Source of the DNA: Rhodospirillales bacterium
GTDB taxonomy: Bacteria > Pseudomonadota > Alphaproteobacteria > Rhodospirillales > Magnetospirillaceae
Length of the DNA stretch: 64,000 nt
Direction of reading: 5' to 3'
Assembly: GCA_019455065.1 (NCBI GenBank)
Contig: JACFNC010000013.1
Location: 43,886-107,885, forward strand
Made by a program: the position numbers and the translations under genes. This document shows positions 1-9,353 of the stretch, piece by piece (position 1 is the stretch's first letter; the number at the start of each line of letters is the position of its first letter). A model generated the notes under the pieces. It ran no database searches and was not told the DNA's origin. It saw only the letters and a list, made by a program, of their open reading frames with translations.

Positions 1-1
1 G

Positions 2-1369
2 GGCCTCGTTACGGGGGCCTGCCTCGCGGAGGCGGGCCACGCGGTGGTCTGCGTCGACCGCGACCCGACGCGCGTCACCGCCATCGCGTCGGGCCGGACC
101 CCCATCCACGAAGCCGGCCTGCCCGAACTGGTCGCCCGCAATGTCGCCGCTGGGCGGCTGTCGGCCAGCCTCGACGTCGAGAACACAGTCGCCGACAGTG
201 AATTGTCCTTGATTTGCGTCGGTACCCCGTCGACCGAGGGGCGTATCGACCTGTCCGCGGTGCTGTCGGCGGCCAAGCAGATCGGCCGGGGCCTGCGCCG
301 CCGGCCCGGCTACCACGTGGTGGCGGTGAAGAGCACAGTGGTTCCGGGAACCACCGACGGGCCGGTGCGCCAGGCGGTGGAGGAGGCTTCGGGCCGCCCC
401 GTCGGCGCCGCTTTCGGACTGGCCATGAATCCCGAATTCCTGAGTCAGGGCGCCGCGGTGGACGACTTCCGCCGCCCCGACCGCATCGTCATCGGCGAAT
501 GGGACCGGCGCTCGGGCGACGCAGTGGCCGCTCTGTATGGCGGCGGCGCCTGCCCGATCCTGCGCACCGGGCTGCGCGACGCCGAGATGATCAAGTACGC
601 CGCCAATGCCTTGCAGGCGACCTTGATCTCGTTCTCCAACCAGATTGCGGCGGTATGCGAGCGCCTGCCGGGCGCCGACGAGGCGGTGGTCATGGCCGGG
701 GTTCATCTCGACCGCGGCTTCGCGGCCGATGCCGCCGGCGGGCGGGCGCCGATGGTGCGCTTCCTGCGCGGCGGCGTCGGCTTCGGCGGCAGCTGCTTTC
801 CCAAGGATTTGATGGCGTTGCGGCACTTCGCCCACGACCTGGGCGCCCCCACCACCATGATCGACGCCGTCATTGCCACCAATCGCAGCCGCGCCGGTCA
901 GGTGGTCGACCTGCTCGCCGCCGAGCTGGGCGGCCTTGCAGGCCGCACGGTCGCCGTGCTGGGCTTGGCTTTCAAACCCGACACCGACGACCTGCGCGAA
1001 TCCCCGGGCCTGGCGTTGATGCGCCGGCTGCTCGATCTGGGCGCGGCCGCGCGGGGATTCGACCCGCTGCCCGCGGCCCTCGAGGGGGCGGCGCGCAGCG
1101 CCGATCGCCGGGCCGTCTTGGCCGCGTCGCCGGAAGAGGCGTTGCGTAATGCCGACGCCGCCCTGATCGCCACCGCCTGGCCCGTCTTCGCGACCTGGGA
1201 CTGGGCGAAGCTCGCGACCGTCATGCGCCGGCCGCTCGTTTTCGACGGCCGCGGTGTCTTGAGCGGGATCCGACTGCCGCCCTGGCTGCAATACCGCAGG
1301 GTCGGAGTCGGCTACGCGCATCTTCAACCCCGAGCCGACGTTCCGGAACAGCGAAAGGGAGTCGCATGA
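2..1369 (+). CDS. ugd: UDP-glucose/GDP-mannose dehydrogenase family protein (5' end outside window)
   Basis: This enzyme oxidises a UDP-hexose at C6 with two NAD+ to give a UDP-uronate, normally UDP-glucose to UDP-glucuronate. The reading frame is open from base 2 and begins inside the NAD-binding motif (GLVTGACLAEAG, then the acidic end VCVDRD), so the true start lies upstream and 455 codons are visible. Family landmarks are NPEFLSQG and the catalytic-cysteine motif GFGGSCFPKD (Cys codon 794-796), followed by the C-terminal UDP-binding domain with GLAFKPDTDDLRESP. The stop overlaps the start of the next gene as ATGA, so the two are translationally coupled. That next gene is a UDP-glucuronate decarboxylase-like protein, which fits UDP-glucuronate as the product. 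Confidence 0.9.
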   Translation, partial: GLVTGACLAEAGHAVVCVDRDPTRVTAIASGRTPIHEAGLPELVARNVAAGRLSASLDVENTVADSELSLICVGTPSTEGRIDLSAVLSAAKQIGRGLRRRPGYHVVAVKSTVVPGTTDGPVRQAVEEASGRPVGAAFGLAMNPEFLSQGAAVDDFRRPDRIVIGEWDRRSGDAVAALYGGGACPILRTGLRDAEMIKYAANALQATLISFSNQIAAVCERLPGADEAVVMAGVHLDRGFAADAAGGRAPMVRFLRGGVGFGGSCFPKDLMALRHFAHDLGAPTTMIDAVIATNRSRAGQVVDLLAAELGGLAGRTVAVLGLAFKPDTDDLRESPGLALMRRLLDLGAAARGFDPLPAALEGAARSADRRAVLAASPEEALRNADAALIATAWPVFATWDWAKLATVMRRPLVFDGRGVLSGIRLPPWLQYRRVGVGYAHLQPRADVPEQRKGVA

Positions 1370-2439
1370 TCACGCACATCATCGAACAGGATGCGGAGCG
1401 GGTGGCGGCCGAACTGGCCGAAACCCTGCGGCCCCTGTCCGGCTCCCGCGTGCTGGTGACCGGCGCCAGCGGCTTCCTGGGCAGCTTTTTCCTGGACGTG
1501 CTGGCCGCCTTCAACCGCGCCGCCGGCGAGCCTTGCCGCATCGTCGCCGTCGACAATGCCAAGGTGGGGTTGCCCGCGCGGGTGCGTCACCTGCAGGACG
1601 ACCGCCGCATCGCCTTCTTGCGCCACGACGTCAGCCAACCCTTGCCCGAAGACGTCGCCCCCGATTACGTCATCCATTGCGCCGGCATCGCCTCGCCCTC
1701 GATCTACCGGGCGTTTCCCCTGGAAACCATCGCGGTCAACGTCGGCGGCACGCACAACGTGCTCGAATTGGCGAGGCGCAGTGGCGCCCGCAGCATGCTG
1801 TCGTTCAGCAGCAGCGAAATCTACGGCGACCCCGATCCGGCCTTTGTGCCGACGCCCGAAACCTACCGCGGCAACGTTTCCTGCACCGGGCCGCGCGCCT
1901 GCTACGACGAATCCAAACGCATGAACGAGACGTTGTGCGTGACCTATTTCCGGTCGTTCGGCACGCCGGTGAAGATCATCCGGCCGTTCAACGTCTACGG
2001 ACCGGGCCAACGCATCGACGACGGGCGCATCATCCCCGACCTCATGAAGGCCGCCATCGACGGGGGGCCGCTGGTGCTGTACAGCGACGGTCGCGCGACC
2101 CGCTCGTTCTGCTACGTGGCCGACTTCGTCACCGCCTGCCTGCTGGTGATGATGTCGAATGCCGACGGCGAACCGTTCAACGTCGGCAACGATCACGAGA
2201 TCAGTATCGGTGAACTGGCGACGATGATGGCCGAGGTGGCCGCCGACCCACCGCTTGCCGTCGAGCATCGGGTCAGCGGCGACGCCGACTACCTCGTCGA
2301 CAACCCGCAGCGGCGCTGCCCCGACCTCACCAAGCTGCGCACCGCCACCGGCTGGTCGCCCCGTGTGGGGCTGCGGGAGGGGCTGCGTCGGACCCTTGAG
2401 TCGTATCGAGAGGAGAGCCATCTCGCCGCCGCGCAATGA
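1366..2439 (+). CDS. NAD-dependent epimerase/dehydratase, UDP-glucuronate decarboxylase-like
   Basis: This is an extended short-chain dehydrogenase of 357 residues. It has the Rossmann motif GASGFLG near residue 35, a Ser-rich strand ending SSSEIYGD, the catalytic YDESK pair, and the family stretch FNVYGPGQRIDDGRIIP. That last stretch is typical of UDP-xylose synthases and dTDP-glucose 4,6-dehydratases. With a UDP-glucose dehydrogenase directly upstream, conversion of UDP-glucuronate to UDP-xylose or the 4-keto sugar is the most likely role. About 25 residues precede the Rossmann fold, which is longer than usual. It overlaps both neighbours by 4 nt. Confidence 0.82.
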   Translation: MITHIIEQDAERVAAELAETLRPLSGSRVLVTGASGFLGSFFLDVLAAFNRAAGEPCRIVAVDNAKVGLPARVRHLQDDRRIAFLRHDVSQPLPEDVAPDYVIHCAGIASPSIYRAFPLETIAVNVGGTHNVLELARRSGARSMLSFSSSEIYGDPDPAFVPTPETYRGNVSCTGPRACYDESKRMNETLCVTYFRSFGTPVKIIRPFNVYGPGQRIDDGRIIPDLMKAAIDGGPLVLYSDGRATRSFCYVADFVTACLLVMMSNADGEPFNVGNDHEISIGELATMMAEVAADPPLAVEHRVSGDADYLVDNPQRRCPDLTKLRTATGWSPRVGLREGLRRTLESYREESHLAAAQ

Positions 2440-3092
2440 CCATGCTGCCGCTGCGCCTCGCCGCCCGTCCGCTCACCGTGCTTTGCCTGGGAGCGCATTG
2501 CGACGACATCGAGATCGGCTGCGCCGCCACCCTGCTGGGCTTAGCCGCCGAGCGGCCGTCGCTGACGGTGCGCTGGGTGGTGTTCAGCGGCAACGCCGTC
2601 CGCCGCGAGGAGGCGCGCGCCAGCGCCGAGGCGCTGCTGGCGGGCGCCGCTCGCACGCATCTGGAGTTCCACTCCTTCCGCGAGAGCTACTTTCCTTATC
2701 ATGGGGCCGAGATCAAGGAGAGCTTCGAGCGGCTGAAGGGCGAGATCGCCCCCGATCTGGTCTTCACGCACTGGAAGGCCGACCAGCACCAGGATCACCG
2801 GACGATCGCGGAGCTGACCTGGAATTCCTTCCGCGATCACCTGATCCTGGAATACGAGATTCCCAAGTACGACGGCGACCTCGGCAACCCCAATCTCTTC
2901 TTGCCACTGCCGCGTGCGCTCGCCGAACGCAAGGCGGCGCATTTGCTGACCCATTTTCCCAGCCAGCGGACCCGCGCGTGGTTCACGCCGGACACCTTCC
3001 TCGCCCTGATGCGGTTGCGTGGCACGCAATGCAACGCCCCTTCAGGGCTGGCCGAGGGTTTCCACTGCCGCAAGATGGTCTTCGCCGCCTAG
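2436..3092 (+). CDS. PIG-L family deacetylase
   Basis: This 218-residue protein belongs to the PIG-L/LmbE family of zinc-dependent N-acetylglucosamine deacetylases. The zinc motif appears as GAHCDDIEIGC near the N-terminus, with Cys where the family usually has Pro, and the second metal motif is HQDHRTI near residue 113. Acid-base Asp and zinc-ligand His positions are therefore retained. The start overlaps the upstream stop as ATGA. In this setting it probably deacetylates an N-acetylated sugar during polysaccharide or glycolipid assembly, but the substrate cannot be told. Its stop overlaps the stop of the convergent gene. Confidence 0.83.
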   Translation: MTMLPLRLAARPLTVLCLGAHCDDIEIGCAATLLGLAAERPSLTVRWVVFSGNAVRREEARASAEALLAGAARTHLEFHSFRESYFPYHGAEIKESFERLKGEIAPDLVFTHWKADQHQDHRTIAELTWNSFRDHLILEYEIPKYDGDLGNPNLFLPLPRALAERKAAHLLTHFPSQRTRAWFTPDTFLALMRLRGTQCNAPSGLAEGFHCRKMVFAA

Positions 3093-3973
3093 CTTGGCCC
3101 GAGTCTGCGCGGCAGCAGCAGGGCCCGCGACCGCGACAGCCATTGGCGCAGGCGGTGCACGATCACGCGTCGCCGGCCGGTGACCATTCCCGGCCGAATC
3201 TTTACGGGATGCCACAACATGTTCGGCTCGGGGCCGGCGCTGGCCATGACCGGCCGGAACGTCATCGAGCCGGGGAAGTGATCGCGCGTCTTCGGGGTGT
3301 TGCGGTAGAAGCGGTTCACGTTGCCGGGGGCGGTGAACTCGCCCTCGCCGCCGATATCCTCAAGGCGCATACCGGCATGGGCGAGAACGGTCGGCACCGT
3401 GACCTCGCAATGGCCGCCCCAGCCGTTCCGGTACGCGCGGTCGAGTTCGGCCAGGGCGCGGCGGGAAATGCGGTAGATCGGAATGAAGGCGCGGATCATG
3501 TCGTGGGGGGACAGCGGTACCGGGGCGATGAGGGAGCGCCAGTTCACCCAGTCGGGGTTGAACGGATGGCGGTACAGAGTGGTGCCGAGGAGGTCGGCCG
3601 GGTTGTCCGCGAACGCCTCGAAAAGCACACTCCAATCGCCGGAGAAACGGACGTCATACTCCATTGCCCAGTAGTACTCGAAGGCGGGGTTCTGCCGGTA
3701 GAAGTTCAGCAGAAACAACTCCACATTGTACGAACTCAGGCTTGTGTCCTTGCTTCGGTAGTCGAGCCGCCGCAGATCGCCGGCGTTGAATGCGAACACT
3801 TCGACGTCCGCGGGAAGATCCCTCGGCAGCGGCGTCTCAGTGGTATTGTAAAGCAGTCGCACATTGCCGAAGACGCCCGCATCCCGCTTGAGCTTGCGGT
3901 ATTCCCCCAGGATCACGGGGTCGATGAAGTGGGTCTGGTAAAGGATCGCCGTGGATGGGCGCTGCGCACTCAT
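3089..3973 (-). CDS. Glycosyltransferase-like protein (possibly DUF3405-type)
   Basis: This protein of 294 residues is taken from the ATG at 3973; an in-frame GTG at 3997 is an alternative start. It begins with a short beta-strand (TAILYQTHF) and carries a DxD-like motif in WAMEYDVRFSGDW, resembling GT-A fold glycosyltransferases and DUF3405 proteins. Near the C-terminus GGEGEFTAPGNVNRF may form the acceptor-side region. There is no signal peptide or membrane segment, so it is probably cytosolic. It lies convergent to the nucleotide-sugar operon, and use of its products in surface glycan synthesis is an inference from position. The exact family is uncertain. Confidence 0.5.
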   Translation of the reverse strand: MSAQRPSTAILYQTHFIDPVILGEYRKLKRDAGVFGNVRLLYNTTETPLPRDLPADVEVFAFNAGDLRRLDYRSKDTSLSSYNVELFLLNFYRQNPAFEYYWAMEYDVRFSGDWSVLFEAFADNPADLLGTTLYRHPFNPDWVNWRSLIAPVPLSPHDMIRAFIPIYRISRRALAELDRAYRNGWGGHCEVTVPTVLAHAGMRLEDIGGEGEFTAPGNVNRFYRNTPKTRDHFPGSMTFRPVMASAGPEPNMLWHPVKIRPGMVTGRRRVIVHRLRQWLSRSRALLLPRRLGPS

Positions 3974-4189
3974 GTTCGCAAGTTCCCCGGGAAACACAGG
4001 CCATGTTCAAGTAGATGGAAAAAGAAGTCGAGACTGCTATAGGGATAGCCGTAATGTCCCGGTGAACTACCACCAATAGACGGCAAGAGAGATTCGTGAT
4101 GGTTTGATTGGTTTGCTGGCTCCGTGCGGGCTGTGGCCCGAACTTGAAGCTGAAACACTGTGACGGGCGTCGCAAGAACTTTCTCTCGC
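3974..4189. other. Intergenic region between two minus-strand genes
   Basis: These 216 bases are visibly less GC-rich than the surroundings and hold the upstream region of the glycosyltransferase-like gene. I found no convincing promoter, terminator or small gene. Confidence 0.5.
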
Positions 4190-6283
4190 TTACACCGGGG
4201 CGTCAAGGGCGCGACGGACGGCGCGGGCCAGTTCCTCTTTCTGGAATGGTTTGGCGAGCAGCGGGGTGGGCTCGCCGGCGGATGAGACGGCCTCGTCGGG
4301 ATAGCCCGACATGAACAGCACGCGCAGTTCGGGGCGGCGGCGCCGGGCGCGGTGCGCGAGGTCGGGGCCGCTCAGGCCTCCCGGCATCATGACGTCGGTC
4401 AGCAGCAGCGCCACCCCGTCCTCATGCTTGAGTACCGACAGCGCGGCGCGCCCGCCGGCCGCCTCGACCACGTCGTAACCCAGGTTGCGCAGCGCGTTGG
4501 CCGCGAATCGACGGACCTCGCTATCGTCCTCGACGACCAGGATACGTTCCGTACCGGTGGGCACGTCGGCCCGCGCCGGCGCCTCGCGCGCCGCCTCGGC
4601 GTCGATGTCGGTGCTGCGCGGCAGGAAAAGGCGGACCGTGGTGCCTCCGCCCACGCGGCTGTCGATCTCGGCATGCCCCCCCGACTGGCGCACCAAGCCG
4701 TAGACCATGCTCAGGCCCATGCCGCTGCCCTGGCCGATGTCCTTGGTGGTGAAAAAGGGTTCGAAGGCCCGTTCGACCACTTCGGGGCGCATTCCATGGC
4801 CGTTGTCGGCGACGCTGATGACCACATAGTCGCCCGGCGCCGCGTCGGGGCGGCGCAGGGCATAGGCGTCGTCGATGCGGGCATGGCGCACCGCGATCTC
4901 CAGTCGTCCGCCGCCGGGCATGGCGTCACGGCCATTGATCGCGAGGTTGAGGATCGCGTTCTCCAACTGGTGCGGATCGGCCCGAACCGGCCACAGCGCG
5001 CCCGGGAGGTCAAAGGACACTTCGATCGCGGCCCCGAGGCTCTGGCGCAGCAACTGTGCCATGCCGGCAACCAGGCCGCCGACGTCGATGACTTTCTGTT
5101 GCAGCGGATGCTGCCGGGCGAAGGAAAGCAGGCGCTTGACGAGTTGGGCGCCGCGGCGGGCGGCATCGAGGGCGGGATCGAGCAGATCGTGGGCCGAGCC
5201 GTCGCCGATCTCCTCGTGCAGTACGGCGAGGTTGCCGATGATGATGGTGAGCAGATTGTTGAAATCATGTGCAAGGCCGCCGGTGAGCTGGCCGACGGCC
5301 TTCATTTTCTGGGCTTGACGCAGGGCCGCCTCGGACTGCCGCCGCTCGGTGATGTCCTGGCCGAGAATGAAATAGCCATGCACCGCTCCGCCCTCGTCGA
5401 CATGCGGGATCAGCGTGGTGGCGGCACGAATCTCGCGGCCATCGGCGACCACGAGCGGGAATTCCGCGGTCACCGTGCGCCCCGAAAGGACCATTTTCAT
5501 GCGCGGCTCGTGGGCGCGGTAATGTTCGGGGCCCAGCACTTCGCGCGAGCTGCGGCCGACGATCTCGGCGGGCGGACGGCCGAACCACTCTTGGAATCGG
5601 CGGTTGGCGAAGCGGTAGGTTTCGCCGGCGTCGACGTAGCCGATCAGCGCCGGCACGGTGTCCGCCACCAGACGCACCCATTCTTCGCTTTCGCGCAGCG
5701 CCTCCAGGGCGCGACGGCGCTCGGCGACCTCGCGGGTGAGCCGCTCGTTCAGGGATTCCAGCGTTGCGGTGCGCTCCGCCACCCGCCGCTCGAGCTCGTT
5801 CTTGGCTTCCTGCAGGGCATGTTCGGCGCGTTTGCGCTCGGTGATGTCCTTGTAGATGGTGACGAAGCCGACGCCGGGAATCGGGTTGCCGCGAATCTCG
5901 AGGACCGTACCGTTGGGGCGCACCCGCTCGAACGAATGCGGCAGGAACCTGCGGGCCAACTCGACACGCTCGCGCACCAGCGCCTCGGGATCGCCGGGGC
6001 CGTATTCGCCGCGCAGCACGTTGTAGCGGACGAAGGCCTCGAACGGCTCTCCGATCCGGGCGTAATCCTCGGGAAACTCCATCAGCGCCAGGAAGCGGGC
6101 GTTCCACGCGATCAGGCGGAGGTCGCTATCGTACAGCGAAAACCCGTCGTCGAGCCGATCGAGCGCCGCCTGGACACTGGCCCAGCGCTGCGACGCGTCG
6201 CCGCCGGGCGGATCGCTGGGGGGCGGCGTGGCGGCTTCCTCGGCCATCGCGTCGAACCGCGGCCTGATCGCCCGCTTTCCCAT
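4190..6283 (-). CDS. Hybrid sensor histidine kinase (PAS-PAS-HisKA-HATPase-REC)
   Basis: This cytoplasmic 697-residue hybrid kinase has no membrane segment. In order it holds a PAS_7-type domain (about 35-150, ending YKDITERKR), a coiled coil, a second PAS domain (about 195-320, ending GQDITERRQ), a dimerisation helix with the phospho-acceptor in [10 protein letters not shown] (His near 339), an ATPase domain with [17 protein letters not shown] and [11 protein letters not shown], and a C-terminal receiver with [10 protein letters not shown]. It resembles the PAS plus receiver kinases common in alphaproteobacteria that sense a small ligand or redox state. No partner regulator lies alongside. 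The start at 6283 is preferred because it has a GAAGGG site and because a consensus -10 element overlaps the upstream ATG at 6319. Confidence 0.9.
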   Translation of the reverse strand: MGKRAIRPRFDAMAEEAATPPPSDPPGGDASQRWASVQAALDRLDDGFSLYDSDLRLIAWNARFLALMEFPEDYARIGEPFEAFVRYNVLRGEYGPGDPEALVRERVELARRFLPHSFERVRPNGTVLEIRGNPIPGVGFVTIYKDITERKRAEHALQEAKNELERRVAERTATLESLNERLTREVAERRRALEALRESEEWVRLVADTVPALIGYVDAGETYRFANRRFQEWFGRPPAEIVGRSSREVLGPEHYRAHEPRMKMVLSGRTVTAEFPLVVADGREIRAATTLIPHVDEGGAVHGYFILGQDITERRQSEAALRQAQKMKAVGQLTGGLAHDFNNLLTIIIGNLAVLHEEIGDGSAHDLLDPALDAARRGAQLVKRLLSFARQHPLQQKVIDVGGLVAGMAQLLRQSLGAAIEVSFDLPGALWPVRADPHQLENAILNLAINGRDAMPGGGRLEIAVRHARIDDAYALRRPDAAPGDYVVISVADNGHGMRPEVVERAFEPFFTTKDIGQGSGMGLSMVYGLVRQSGGHAEIDSRVGGGTTVRLFLPRSTDIDAEAAREAPARADVPTGTERILVVEDDSEVRRFAANALRNLGYDVVEAAGGRAALSVLKHEDGVALLLTDVMMPGGLSGPDLAHRARRRRPELRVLFMSGYPDEAVSSAGEPTPLLAKPFQKEELARAVRRALDAPV

Positions 6284-6318
6284 GCGCCCTTCGCTCCCGA
6301 GCCAACCGTGACGACGCA

Positions 6319-6327
6319 TTATAGCAT
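6319..6327 (-). promoter_or_regulatory. Extended -10 promoter element of the hybrid kinase
   Basis: On the minus strand this reads TGCTATAAT, a perfect TATAAT with the TG extension. No good -35 box is seen 17 bases upstream. Transcription would begin near 6312, inside the longest reading frame, which supports the internal start at 6283. Confidence 0.5.
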
Positions 6328-6598
6328 GGCTCGCGACGGCGGGCGGACACTGGGCCGCCTTGGTTACAAAGCTTTACAATCCTTCACGGCACCCCAAATT
6401 GCGCGACATGACCGCTTTACATTCGTTGGGCATCCTTGCCACATCCGAAAGGGCCTGCCCCCAAGGGGCGCACCCCTTCGGGTCCTTGCTTGATCGGGTG
6501 AGGGATTTGGGCTTCACTGGTACCCTCGGTTGCCGCAATAAGAACTGACACCGCCAATGGTGTCTCCGGCCGCCGAAGCTTGGGAGGATAACGAGGCG
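6328..6598. other. Divergent control region, histidine kinase / Liv operon
   Basis: This 271-bp region separates the kinase from the transporter operon and must hold the operon promoter. Visible structure is a direct repeat GCTTTACA (6371 and 6414) and a small hairpin AAGGGG-CGCA-CCCCTT near 6473-6488. No clear -35/-10 pair or operator for the plus-strand operon was recognised. Confidence 0.4.
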
Positions 6599-7399
6599 AT
6601 GGCCGAATCGGCATCGATTCTCGAGGCGCGAGACATCTCGTTGCAGTTCGGCGGCGTGCGGGCGCTGTCGGAGGTGAGTTTCCAGGTCAAGAACGGCGAG
6701 TTGTTCTCAATCATCGGCCCGAACGGTGCCGGCAAGACCTCGATGCTGAACTGCATCTCCGGCCGCTACCGCCCAACCGCCGGCCAAGTGTTCTTCAAGG
6801 GCCGCGACATCACCCCGCTCACCCCCAACCAGCGGGCGGCGCGCGGACTCGGCCGAACGTTCCAGAACCTTGCCCTGTTCAGCCACATGTCGGTGCTCGA
6901 CAACATCATGGTCGGGCGCCATCACCTGCTGCGCAACAACTTCCTCTCAGGCGCGATCTATTGGTTCGGCGGCGCGCAGCGCGAGGAGCTGGAACATCGC
7001 CGCGCGGTCGAGGACATCATCGACTTCCTCGAGATCAGCCACATTCGGAAGGCGACGGCGGGTACGCTCCCCTACGGTTTGCGCAAGCGCGTCGAGCTTG
7101 CTCGCGCGGTGGCCATCAAGCCCGACCTCATCCTGCTCGACGAGCCGATGGCCGGCATGAACCTCGAGGAAAAGGAGGACATGGCCCGCTACATCGTCGA
7201 CCTCAACGAGGAATGGGGGATGACGGTGATCATGATCGAGCATGACATGGGGGTGGTGATGGACATCTCCCATCGCATCATGGTGCTCGACTTCGGGCGC
7301 AAGATCGCCGACGGCCTGCCCGGCGAGATCATGAGCAACGAACACGTCAAGAAGGCCTATCTGGGGGAAGAGGACGACGTCGTGGGGGAAGTCGCCTGA
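6599..7399 (+). CDS. livG: ABC transporter ATP-binding protein, LivG type
   Basis: This is one of two ATPases of a Liv-type (HAAT family) importer. It has Walker A GPNGAGKTS, the signature LPYGLRKRVELARA (the non-canonical form usual for LivG) and Walker B LILLDEPMAGMN. The ATG at 6599 follows GGGAGG and is preferred over the ATG 14 codons earlier. At 266 residues it has the normal family length. Its stop shares one base with the start of the acyl-CoA synthetase, so uptake and activation are coupled in one transcript. Confidence 0.88.
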   Translation: MAESASILEARDISLQFGGVRALSEVSFQVKNGELFSIIGPNGAGKTSMLNCISGRYRPTAGQVFFKGRDITPLTPNQRAARGLGRTFQNLALFSHMSVLDNIMVGRHHLLRNNFLSGAIYWFGGAQREELEHRRAVEDIIDFLEISHIRKATAGTLPYGLRKRVELARAVAIKPDLILLDEPMAGMNLEEKEDMARYIVDLNEEWGMTVIMIEHDMGVVMDISHRIMVLDFGRKIADGLPGEIMSNEHVKKAYLGEEDDVVGEVA

Positions 7400-9342
7400 T
7401 GCAATCCGAATACGGCGACGTTTCCAAATTCGACACCTTTCCCAAGCTGCTCCAGCACAACGCCGCGTCCTGGCCCGACGAAGTCGCCATGCGCGAGAAG
7501 GAGTTCGGGATCTGGAACGAGTACTCGTGGTCGCACTGTGCCCGCCAGGTCCGCCTCATCGCGCTCGGCCTTCACGCCCTGGGTTTCCACCGCGGCGCGG
7601 TCCTTGGCCTCATTGGCAAGAATCGGCCGCATTGGGTGTGGAGCGAGGTGGCCGCCCACGCTCTGGGCGGCTCGTCGCTGGGCATCTATCAGGACTCGAT
7701 GGGCGCCGAGGTCGTCTACCTCATCAACTACGCCGAGACGCGCATCATCGTCGCCGAGGACGAGGAACAGGTCGACAAGCTGCTCGAGATCGCCGACCAG
7801 ATCCCCTGCGTTCAGCGCATCGTCTACTGCGATCCGCGCGGAATGCGGAAGTACGAGGATCCACGCCTGCTCAGCCTGGAGGAGTTGCAGAAGTTGGGCG
7901 AGCGCCTCGATGGCGAGCAACCCGGCCTGTACGAGGCCGAGGTGGCGGCCGGCGGCGCCGCCGATGTCGCCATCCTGTGCACCACCTCCGGCACGGTGTC
8001 CAATCCCAAGCTGGCGATGCTCCAGGCGGGGCCGTTCCTGGCCCACTGCCTGTCCTATCTGCGGGCCGACCCGAAGCTGCCTTCGGACGACTACGTCTCC
8101 GTGCTGCCGCTTCCCTGGATCATGGAGCAGGTCTACGCCGTCGCGCAGTGGCTCATCAGCCGCATCACCGTCAACTTCGTCGAGGAGCCGGAGACGATGA
8201 TGGCGGATTTGCGCGAGATCGGCCCGACCTTCGTGCTGTTGGCTCCCCGCGTGTGGGAAGGAATCGCCGCTGACGTGCGCGCCCGCATGATGGACGCCAC
8301 CCGGTTCAAGCAGTGGATGTTCGATCTGGGGATGAAGCTCGGCATGCGCGCGCTCGACCAGGGGCGGCGTAGCCGGCTTGCGCATCACATCCTGTTCCGT
8401 GCCCTCAAGGACCGCCTCGGCTTCACCTATCTGAAGTCGGCGGCGACCGGCGGCGCCGCGCTGGGGCCCGATACCTTCCGCTTCTTCCAGGCCATGGGGG
8501 TGCCGCTGCGCCAGATCTACGGCCAGACCGAGTTGTCGGGGGCCTATACGGTCCACCGCTCCGACGACATCGACTTCGATACCGTCGGTGTGCCCTTCGA
8601 CGATGCCGAGGTGCGCATCGAGGAGCCTGACGCCAACGGTGTCGGCGAGATCGTGGCGCGCGGCGTGGGCATGTTCCTCGGCTATTACAGGAACGAGGAG
8701 GCCACCAAGGGCGATCTGCGCGACGGCTGGATGTTCACCGGCGATGCCGGCTATTTCAAGCAGGAGAACAACCACCTCGTCGTCATCGACCGCATCAAGG
8801 ATCTGGCCGTCACGGCCACCGGCTCTCGGTTCTCGCCGCAGTTCATCGAGAACAAGCTGAAATTCTCGCCCTTCATCGCCGAGGCGGTGATCCTCGGGCA
8901 CCAGCGCGAATTCCTGACGGCAATCATCTGCATCCGCTTCTCGATCGTCTCGAAATGGGCCGAGCAGCGGACCATCGCCTTCACCAACTATACGAACCTG
9001 TCGGCGCGGCCGGAAGTGTACGATCTTTTGCGCGCCGAGGTCGAAAAGGTCAACGCGACCCTTCCGGAGCCGCACCGCATCCGCAAGTTCGTGCTTCTCT
9101 ACAAGGAGCTGGACGCCGACGACGGCGAGCTGACCCGCACCCGCAAGGTGCGCCGCGGCGTCATCAACGAGAAATACGCCGACATCATCGAGGCGCTGTA
9201 CGGCGATACGCCGTCGGTGCACGTCGACACCATGATCACCTTCCAGGACGGCACCAAGTCGCGCATCCAGACCGACCTCAAGGTGGTGACCCTGGAACTC
9301 CCCGAGGCGCCGGCCGACCGCCGGCCGCAGGCGGCGGAATAG
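7399..9342 (+). CDS. AMP-dependent acyl-CoA synthetase, long-chain type
   Basis: This 647-residue adenylate-forming enzyme is expected to activate a fatty or hydrophobic acid with ATP and CoA. The N-terminal fold matches long-chain acyl-CoA synthetases (GLIGKNRPHWVWSE). The ATP loop is divergent: TTSGTVSNPKLAM rather than TSGTTGxPKGV. The adenine-binding motif is IYGQTELSGAY, followed by GWMFTGDAGYF and DRIKDLAVTATGSRFSP. It sits between livG and livH, an arrangement implying that the imported ligand is a carboxylic acid trapped as its CoA ester. The true substrate is unknown. Confidence 0.85.
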   Translation: MQSEYGDVSKFDTFPKLLQHNAASWPDEVAMREKEFGIWNEYSWSHCARQVRLIALGLHALGFHRGAVLGLIGKNRPHWVWSEVAAHALGGSSLGIYQDSMGAEVVYLINYAETRIIVAEDEEQVDKLLEIADQIPCVQRIVYCDPRGMRKYEDPRLLSLEELQKLGERLDGEQPGLYEAEVAAGGAADVAILCTTSGTVSNPKLAMLQAGPFLAHCLSYLRADPKLPSDDYVSVLPLPWIMEQVYAVAQWLISRITVNFVEEPETMMADLREIGPTFVLLAPRVWEGIAADVRARMMDATRFKQWMFDLGMKLGMRALDQGRRSRLAHHILFRALKDRLGFTYLKSAATGGAALGPDTFRFFQAMGVPLRQIYGQTELSGAYTVHRSDDIDFDTVGVPFDDAEVRIEEPDANGVGEIVARGVGMFLGYYRNEEATKGDLRDGWMFTGDAGYFKQENNHLVVIDRIKDLAVTATGSRFSPQFIENKLKFSPFIAEAVILGHQREFLTAIICIRFSIVSKWAEQRTIAFTNYTNLSARPEVYDLLRAEVEKVNATLPEPHRIRKFVLLYKELDADDGELTRTRKVRRGVINEKYADIIEALYGDTPSVHVDTMITFQDGTKSRIQTDLKVVTLELPEAPADRRPQAAE

Positions 9343-9353
9343 GGAAGGGCCGC

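Noticed and set aside
4352..6493. Long plus-strand reading frame (over 700 codons) opposite the histidine kinase
   Set aside because: It is the complement of a well-supported kinase gene, has no domain pattern and is rich in Arg/Gly/Ala/His as expected from antisense of high-GC coding DNA.
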